Positions 59,501-64,000 of a DNA stretch of 64,000 nucleotides are shown here, in pieces. Source of the DNA: Acinetobacter kookii. GTDB taxonomy: Bacteria > Pseudomonadota > Gammaproteobacteria > Pseudomonadales > Moraxellaceae. Within the stretch, counting starts at the first letter, position 1. The number at the start of each line of letters is the position of its first letter. The stretch spans positions 1 through 64,000 of the forward strand of contig NZ_FMYO01000005.1 of NCBI RefSeq assembly GCF_900096895.1, given 5' to 3'. The position numbers and the translations under genes were made by a program. The notes under the pieces are model-generated. The model ran no database searches, was not told the DNA's origin, and saw only the letters and a program-made list of their open reading frames with translations.

Positions 59501-60739
59501 ATGGAAACTTTAGTTGTAAAAAACTTCTTAGTTATTAAAGAAGCATTTTTAGATATTAAAAAAATTAATGTTATTATCGGTTCACAAGGAACTGGTAAGA
59601 GTGTACTTGCAAAAACAGTGTATTTTTTTAAAAGTTGTGAGTCATCACTGAGAAAAAATATTTCAAAAATTGAAACTTTTGAGCAATTTAGTGAATCTTT
59701 TATAGAGCGTTTTACTTCTCTTTTTCCTAGTTATGCATGGGAACATCAAGATTTCTCTATTACCTATCACAGTGATAATTTATTGATAAGAATAAGTAAT
59801 GATGCAGGGAAATTACTCGTAAGCTTTGACCCTAAAATCGTTACCGCATATAAAAAATGCTTAGATAAAATGAGTATTTTATTAGAAGAAATGGATGAAA
59901 ATAAGTCTTCTAAAGAAATGAAATATTCATTACCTGTTGAATTCTTATATAAAGAACAGATACGTAATTGGTTAAAAAATTCAGACCTAAAAATTTTCAT
60001 TGAAGATGCAAATTTTATTCCTGCATCTAGATCTTTCTTTTCCCAATTTCAAGAAAACTTATTTACTATCTTAAGTAGTAGAAATAATTTAGACCCTTTA
60101 TTAGTTGATTTCGGAAGATTATATGAAGTTTATCTTTCATTCTTCCTAAGAAATAAAAATGATCTTGCAGAGATCTTACCTACTCAATTTATTAAAGATA
60201 TTTTAGGTGGTGAAATCTCAAAAATAGATGATAAAATTTTTTTAGTTAACAATAATAGTAAAACAGAAGTTATTCATACTTCTTCAGGGCAACAAGAAGC
60301 TCTACCGATGTTAATAACTCTTGCTGTACTTTCCTACATCCAAGATGAAAGCTATATTTTTATAGAAGAGCCAGAGGCACATCTTTTTCCTATTTCACAA
60401 GCAAAAATTATTAAACTTTTAACAAATATGTATAATAATAGTTTCAACTTCTTTATTACTACCCATAGTCCATACATTTTAAGTGAGCTTAATAACTACT
60501 TATATGCAAAAGACTTAATGAAGAGAGGATTACTTTCTCAAGAAGAATACGATCATATTCTTCCTTCTACGTCAGCAATTGATATAAATGATATATGTGC
60601 TTATAAAATAGAGGATGGTTTTTTATATTCAATAATCAATGAAGAATATTCAATGATCGATTCAGAGGAATTAGATAAAGCATCTAGCCATGCTTCTAAT
60701 ATTTATAATCAATTATTAGAATTTGAGCCTCAAGATTAA
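59501..60739 (+). CDS. AAA/ABC-type ATPase (OLD-like), putative defence
   Basis: The 412-residue protein has Walker A GSQGTGKS at 27-34, the ABC-type signature SSGQQEALPM at 261-270, Walker B YIFIEEPEAHLFP at 285-297 with E289/E290, and the H-loop TTHSPYI at 320-326. A FIPASRS segment at 172-178 is common in AAA_15/AAA_21 ATPases of phage-defence systems. There is no TOPRIM or HNH domain. The gene is visibly AT-rich and rare in codon choice beside valS. The next gene starts 4 bases later. I infer that the ATPase senses or controls a partner nuclease. It could also be a housekeeping ATPase, but that is less likely. Confidence 0.85.
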   Translation: METLVVKNFLVIKEAFLDIKKINVIIGSQGTGKSVLAKTVYFFKSCESSLRKNISKIETFEQFSESFIERFTSLFPSYAWEHQDFSITYHSDNLLIRISNDAGKLLVSFDPKIVTAYKKCLDKMSILLEEMDENKSSKEMKYSLPVEFLYKEQIRNWLKNSDLKIFIEDANFIPASRSFFSQFQENLFTILSSRNNLDPLLVDFGRLYEVYLSFFLRNKNDLAEILPTQFIKDILGGEISKIDDKIFLVNNNSKTEVIHTSSGQQEALPMLITLAVLSYIQDESYIFIEEPEAHLFPISQAKIIKLLTNMYNNSFNFFITTHSPYILSELNNYLYAKDLMKRGLLSQEEYDHILPSTSAIDINDICAYKIEDGFLYSIINEEYSMIDSEELDKASSHASNIYNQLLEFEPQD

Positions 60740-60743
60740 TTTT

Positions 60744-61235
60744 ATGACTAATTACGAATCTTGCTCATGTAAAAAGATTTTTTCTCAAAAAGAAAATAAA
60801 TCTTCATTTCGCTTACATAATAGTAACTACTATATTTGTGAAGTTAAAATTGATGGCGGTTTGATCAATGTAGGCAATAAATGTGATTGGCTTTATAAAG
60901 TTTATGAAAACGATTGTAAAAGTCGGTTAAATAACCCTATGGTGAATTGTCCTACAAATATCACTTGTACAAATCAACAGCTTATACTCAAAGAAACTAT
61001 TTTTATTGAATTAAAGGGGGAAGACTTAGAAAAAGCTGTTTTACAAATAGAAGCTACTCATGATTATCTTAAGAACAATCATCCTGACTACTTATGTAAG
61101 ACAAAAAAAGCTTATGCTGTCACAACTCGTTGTCCTAGCAAATCCTCTGAACTTGATATTATAAAACGAAAGCTTAAAAAAAGTTCTGGGATAACTCTTG
61201 ATAGATTAAAACCTAATTCAGATATCCATCTTTAA
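60744..61235 (+). CDS. Putative PD-(D/E)xK nuclease partner
   Basis: The 163-residue protein is not a recognised family. A PD-(D/E)xK-like pattern is seen: CDWLYKV with D48 and then TIFIELKGED with E89 and K91 (E-x-K), followed by AVLQIEATHDYL with Q101, the arrangement of core strands and helix in many endonucleases. A cluster of cysteines (CSCKK at 7-10, others at 32, 47, 58, 69, 75) may bind metal. The start ATG 60744 is chosen; the frame also opens at TTG 60723. The stop-start gap to the ATPase is 4 bases, so expression is coupled. Nuclease assignment is inference from motif. Confidence 0.6.
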   Translation: MTNYESCSCKKIFSQKENKSSFRLHNSNYYICEVKIDGGLINVGNKCDWLYKVYENDCKSRLNNPMVNCPTNITCTNQQLILKETIFIELKGEDLEKAVLQIEATHDYLKNNHPDYLCKTKKAYAVTTRCPSKSSELDIIKRKLKKSSGITLDRLKPNSDIHL

Positions 61236-61241
61236 GAGTAC

Positions 61242-61273
61242 ATTTACCTCTTCTATTATTAGAAGAGGTAAAT
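61242..61273. terminator. Terminator at right edge of ATPase/nuclease cassette
   Basis: Perfect 13-bp inverted repeat ATTTACCTCTTCT (61242-61254) and AGAAGAGGTAAAT (61261-61273), loop ATTATT. It lies between convergent genes and overlaps the last base of the J-domain gene. It can serve both strands. Confidence 0.75.
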
Positions 61274-62298
61274 CATAAAACTTGATGCTCCAACAACATC
61301 TCCAACCCACTCTCTTTCCTCATAAAACCAAGTCGTTGCTTTTCTGCTTTAAGCTGTTGCTTCACCGCCGACATATCTGCATCAATCTGCTTATACAACT
61401 GCTCAATATTCAGTTGCCCTTTCGACTTTTGCACCGCAATTTTGGCTTTACTCGACCAAACAAGTGAGTCGATCAACTCCTGAATCTGCTTTTGCAAAGC
61501 TTGGCTTTGTGCTTCTAAGGCCTGTTGGTAAAACTTTACTTGTTCTGTGCTTAAACCTTTATTTGAACCAGTTTTACTTTGCTCTACGTCTAGCTGTAGT
61601 TTGAGCAAAAAGAATAAATCCTCCTGTTCATAGGCTTTATTGACGCGTTGCAGCAGTTCAGTCTTTTCCGCTTTTTTGGATTCATCAGGCTCACGGTCAG
61701 GGTGAATAATGGATGCAATTTTCAAATATACGGTTTTGAGTGATTGATTCACTAACTTTTCAGCTTGTGCTTGTTTGTCTTGCTGACGTTTTAACTTTGC
61801 TTGCTCACGTGCTTGTTGGTATTGATCGCTGTTCCAATCTTCAAAAGCATCATCGGCTTCAATCGTTTCAGCTTCATTCAAACTGTCTTTGGCTTTCTTT
61901 TTCGATTTTTTCTGAGCGTGCTCGATGACCTGCTCATAATAAGCATGCATCTTTTCCACTTCATCAAGCTGCTTTTGACTGAGCAAATGTGAGCCTTGCA
62001 GTAAACGTGCTAAGTTCTGAATTTTATCTTCGACTACCGTGCGATCCGATTTACTTAAACTATAAAAACTTAGGCCATTCCATAAGGTCTGCATCTGCTC
62101 ATACAGCGTACTGTATAAATCTCGATATGCAGGCATGAGCGCCTTTTGACTATACGCACGAATGTCATCTTTGGCATGTTGCCATGCAAGCAATAACTGT
62201 TTCTGCTGTTCAATCTCATCAATTAAACGATTCAGCTTCTGATGCTGTGGTGAGACTTCAAGTACCGTTTGTGGCGTGGTTTTCAGCGCAAAAGACAT
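61273..62298 (-). CDS. J-domain-containing protein
   Basis: The 341-residue protein is highly charged and predicted coiled coil. A J-domain like segment contains KIASIIHPDREPDES with HPD at 199-201, preceded by a Lys-rich region and followed by a helix (VNKAYEQEDLFFLLKLQLD). It should recruit DnaK-type Hsp70. It has no zinc fingers, so it is of the reduced DnaJ type. The start is ATG 62298. Partner client unknown. Confidence 0.8.
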   Translation of the reverse strand: MSFALKTTPQTVLEVSPQHQKLNRLIDEIEQQKQLLLAWQHAKDDIRAYSQKALMPAYRDLYSTLYEQMQTLWNGLSFYSLSKSDRTVVEDKIQNLARLLQGSHLLSQKQLDEVEKMHAYYEQVIEHAQKKSKKKAKDSLNEAETIEADDAFEDWNSDQYQQAREQAKLKRQQDKQAQAEKLVNQSLKTVYLKIASIIHPDREPDESKKAEKTELLQRVNKAYEQEDLFFLLKLQLDVEQSKTGSNKGLSTEQVKFYQQALEAQSQALQKQIQELIDSLVWSSKAKIAVQKSKGQLNIEQLYKQIDADMSAVKQQLKAEKQRLGFMRKESGLEMLLEHQVL

Positions 62299-62554
62299 AG
62301 GGAAGATAGAAGAAAAAGAAAAATTATACCTGATTTATGTGAATGTATTTTTTGGCTCATTTCGGTAAAACTGAAACATAGCAAAATACTCAGCAAGTAA
62401 GCCTTAGCATTACATAGCTTCAGATCAGGTAATTTTTTGAATTAACTAAGTCACTAAAATAATTGCAGTTCTTTACCGAAATATAAAGATACCTCCTGCT
62501 CTACTCGTGCATAGTATAAAAGAATGATGAATAAAGCCGAGAAAGGAAGCACAC

Positions 62555-63232
62555 ATGGATTGGGCCAGTATTTTCATACACGACACCAACTGGGAATTTG
62601 CCGCTGAAATTGTGGTGCGCTGTGTGTGTATGTTTATCATGATTATTCTGTTTTTACGTCTGACGGGGAAACGCGGAGTCCGGCAGCTTTCGGTGTTTGA
62701 ACTGGCCATTATTTTGTCTCTCGGCTCGATTGCCGGCGACCCGATGTTTACCGAAGACTTGCCCTTAATTCAGGCACTGCTAATCATGAGCGTCATCATC
62801 ATGATGTACCGTCTGACCACCTGGCTGATGATGAAATACCAGCCCTTTGAAGATTTACTGGAAGGCAAGTCGCTGTACATTGTAGAAGATGGTGTATTGG
62901 TACTGGAGAAAATCAAGCGCGGGAAAATGTCACACGACGAGTTCTTTGCCGAAATGCGCCAGCAAGGCATTGAACATCTGGGTCAGGTGCGTGCCGGGCT
63001 GCTCGAAAGCGATGGTAAATTTAGTATCCTGCTTTTTCGCCCTGAAGACATCCGTTATGGCTTGCCGCTGTTTCCCAAGCAATATCAGAAAGTTAATCAG
63101 ATAGAACCCAACACACCTTATGCCTGCATGTACTGTGGCTATGTCGATCATCCTGACCAGCCCGAGCAGTCCTGTCCGCGCTGTGGCTGTGGCCGCTGGG
63201 CCAAGGCTATCAAGGAACAGATGCTCAGATAA
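62555..63232 (+). CDS. DUF421/YetF-type membrane protein with zinc ribbon
   Basis: A 225-residue protein with three transmembrane helices in the first 95 residues and a YetF/DUF421 soluble domain (LVLEKIKRGKMSHDEFFAEMRQQGIEHLGQV). The C-terminus adds a zinc-ribbon CMYCGYVDHPDQ...CPRCGCG with two CxxC-type pairs. Function is not established. AAAGGAAGC precedes ATG 62555. The family often stands near spore or envelope genes elsewhere; not here. Confidence 0.8.
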   Translation: MDWASIFIHDTNWEFAAEIVVRCVCMFIMIILFLRLTGKRGVRQLSVFELAIILSLGSIAGDPMFTEDLPLIQALLIMSVIIMMYRLTTWLMMKYQPFEDLLEGKSLYIVEDGVLVLEKIKRGKMSHDEFFAEMRQQGIEHLGQVRAGLLESDGKFSILLFRPEDIRYGLPLFPKQYQKVNQIEPNTPYACMYCGYVDHPDQPEQSCPRCGCGRWAKAIKEQMLR

Positions 63233-63567
63233 TCAGAAACGCCCTCTAGTTCTTTTTATCTTTTATTCAAATTTAGCGAGTAGAACTTTAGTCGAAGCCG
63301 TAAAACTCATATTCCAGCTGGCATGTTTCCTGCTGCAGTTAAGGCTCCGCGTTAAGAGGCTTTGACCAAAAAAACATTTATTTCATAGTCATTTATTGGT
63401 AACAAAACGGTAAAAAAATTTGCTTGAGCAATCCTTCAAAACTCGCTTAAGATGAAAACTGATGTACTTATAGACAGAAAAGAAAACATCTTTTGCATAA
63501 AAAAATAAGTGGCTTTCTATGGGCAACTTGGCACTTGATGATAAGGATATAAAAAGGAGTTTTATAC
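63233..63567. other. Gene-free region upstream of gltI
   Basis: No gene in 335 bases. The 3' part holds the strong ribosome binding site AAAAGGAG (63551-63558) for the next gene. I see no clear hairpin or promoter. Confidence 0.5.
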
Positions 63568-64000
63568 ATGACATATAAACGTAATATCACCTCTTTACTT
63601 TGCGCAAGCACACTCATACTCGGTCTGAGTGCGTGTAGTGACAATAAAGCTCCATCCTCTGAAAAGCCTGCCGGTGGAGATGCCTCTGCTTCAGGTACGC
63701 TGGATAAAATTAAAAAGTCTGGCACCATTGTGCTGGGCTATCGCGACTCTTCCATTCCATTCTCCTATATTGCCGATAATCCGAATCAGCCGGTGGGCTA
63801 TGCACACGATTTACAGTTAAAAGTTGTAGAAGCGGTGAAGAAAAAGCTGAACATGCCGGATTTAAAAATTCGCTATAACCTGGTGACCAGCCAAAACCGG
63901 ATTCCGCTGGTATCAAACGGTACGGTAGATCTGGAATGTGGCTCAACCACCAATAACAAGGAACGTCAGCAACAGGTTGATTTCTCGGTGGGCTTCTTTG
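63568..64000 (+). CDS. gltI: Glutamate/aspartate ABC transporter binding protein (partial)
   Basis: The first 144 residues of a periplasmic solute-binding protein, cut at the window end. It has a signal peptide with a lipobox LGLSAC (C23), then the mature start of family 3: TLDKIKKSGTIVLGYRDSSI, NRIPLVSNGTVDLECGSTTN and KERQQQVDFSVGFF. The sequence of SQNRIPL...GSTTNN is close to E. coli GltI. It binds glutamate and aspartate and delivers them to GltJKL; those genes lie beyond the window. Start ATG 63568 behind AAAAGGAG. Confidence 0.9.
   Translation, partial: MTYKRNITSLLCASTLILGLSACSDNKAPSSEKPAGGDASASGTLDKIKKSGTIVLGYRDSSIPFSYIADNPNQPVGYAHDLQLKVVEAVKKKLNMPDLKIRYNLVTSQNRIPLVSNGTVDLECGSTTNNKERQQQVDFSVGFF

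Overview
The window is chromosomal DNA of an Acinetobacter species (Gammaproteobacteria, Moraxellaceae). The evidence is the adeIJK efflux operon with close to textbook AdeI/AdeJ/AdeK sequences, an ABZJ_00895-type membrane protein, the gene pairs hemA/TPR-lolB-ispE-tRNA-Gln-prs-rplY-pth and rluD/bamD, the moderate-to-low G+C, and T-run terminators with A/T-rich flanks. Several proteins differ from what I recall of A. baumannii, so a non-baumannii species is likely; that is inference.

Layout. 1-4798 is an AT-rich, gene-poor accessory stretch with a KGG-type stress protein carrying 14 acidic/arginine repeats, a glycine-zipper protein, a micro membrane protein and an orphan HExxH protein. 4799-13881 holds nadE and a coupled helical gene, two identical tRNA-Met genes bracketing a small lipoprotein gene, rnpB, a YfhL-type ferredoxin, coaD, smpB, a flavodoxin, pgeF, and the divergent pair rluD/bamD. 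14024-22927 holds dnaG, then hemA diverging from a TPR protein-lolB-ispE-4x tRNA-Gln-prs-rplY-pth block. 23071-31182 holds panD, an FMN riboswitch controlling ribB, a DUF1289 protein, trhO, small membrane proteins including DedA, a UPF0149 protein and rpoD. 31293-45046 holds ybeD-lipB, an SCP2-like protein with an iron-type alcohol dehydrogenase, a polyamine/amino-acid permease, trmL, cysG, serS, an RsiV-like lipoprotein, a carotenoid oxygenase, lolA, rplU-rpmA and ispB. 45081-54738 holds a Gcr-type membrane protein, a PAP2 phosphatase, adeIJK and a tandem YbjQ pair. 54826-64000 holds an SDR gene and partner, valS, a foreign-looking ATPase/nuclease pair, a J-domain protein, a YetF-type protein and the start of gltI, cut by the window edge.

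How the genes work together. Envelope biogenesis is well represented: bamD, lolA, lolB and the isoprenoid genes ispE and ispB. So are cofactor supply (nadE, coaD, panD, ribB, lipB, hemA, cysG) and translation (serS, valS, prs, pth, rplY, rplU, rpmA, smpB, rnpB, six tRNAs). Most of the window is ordinary core genome.

The best candidate for an undescribed system is the two-gene cassette 59501-61235 between valS and the J-domain gene: an OLD/ABC-type ATPase followed 4 bp later by a small protein with a PD-(D/E)xK-like pattern, AT-rich and bracketed by two perfect 13-bp inverted repeats. Second is the perfect 11-bp palindrome lying across a sigma70 promoter upstream of PAP2-adeIJK, a likely repressor operator. 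All function calls come from reading motifs and remembered family features; no database search was run.
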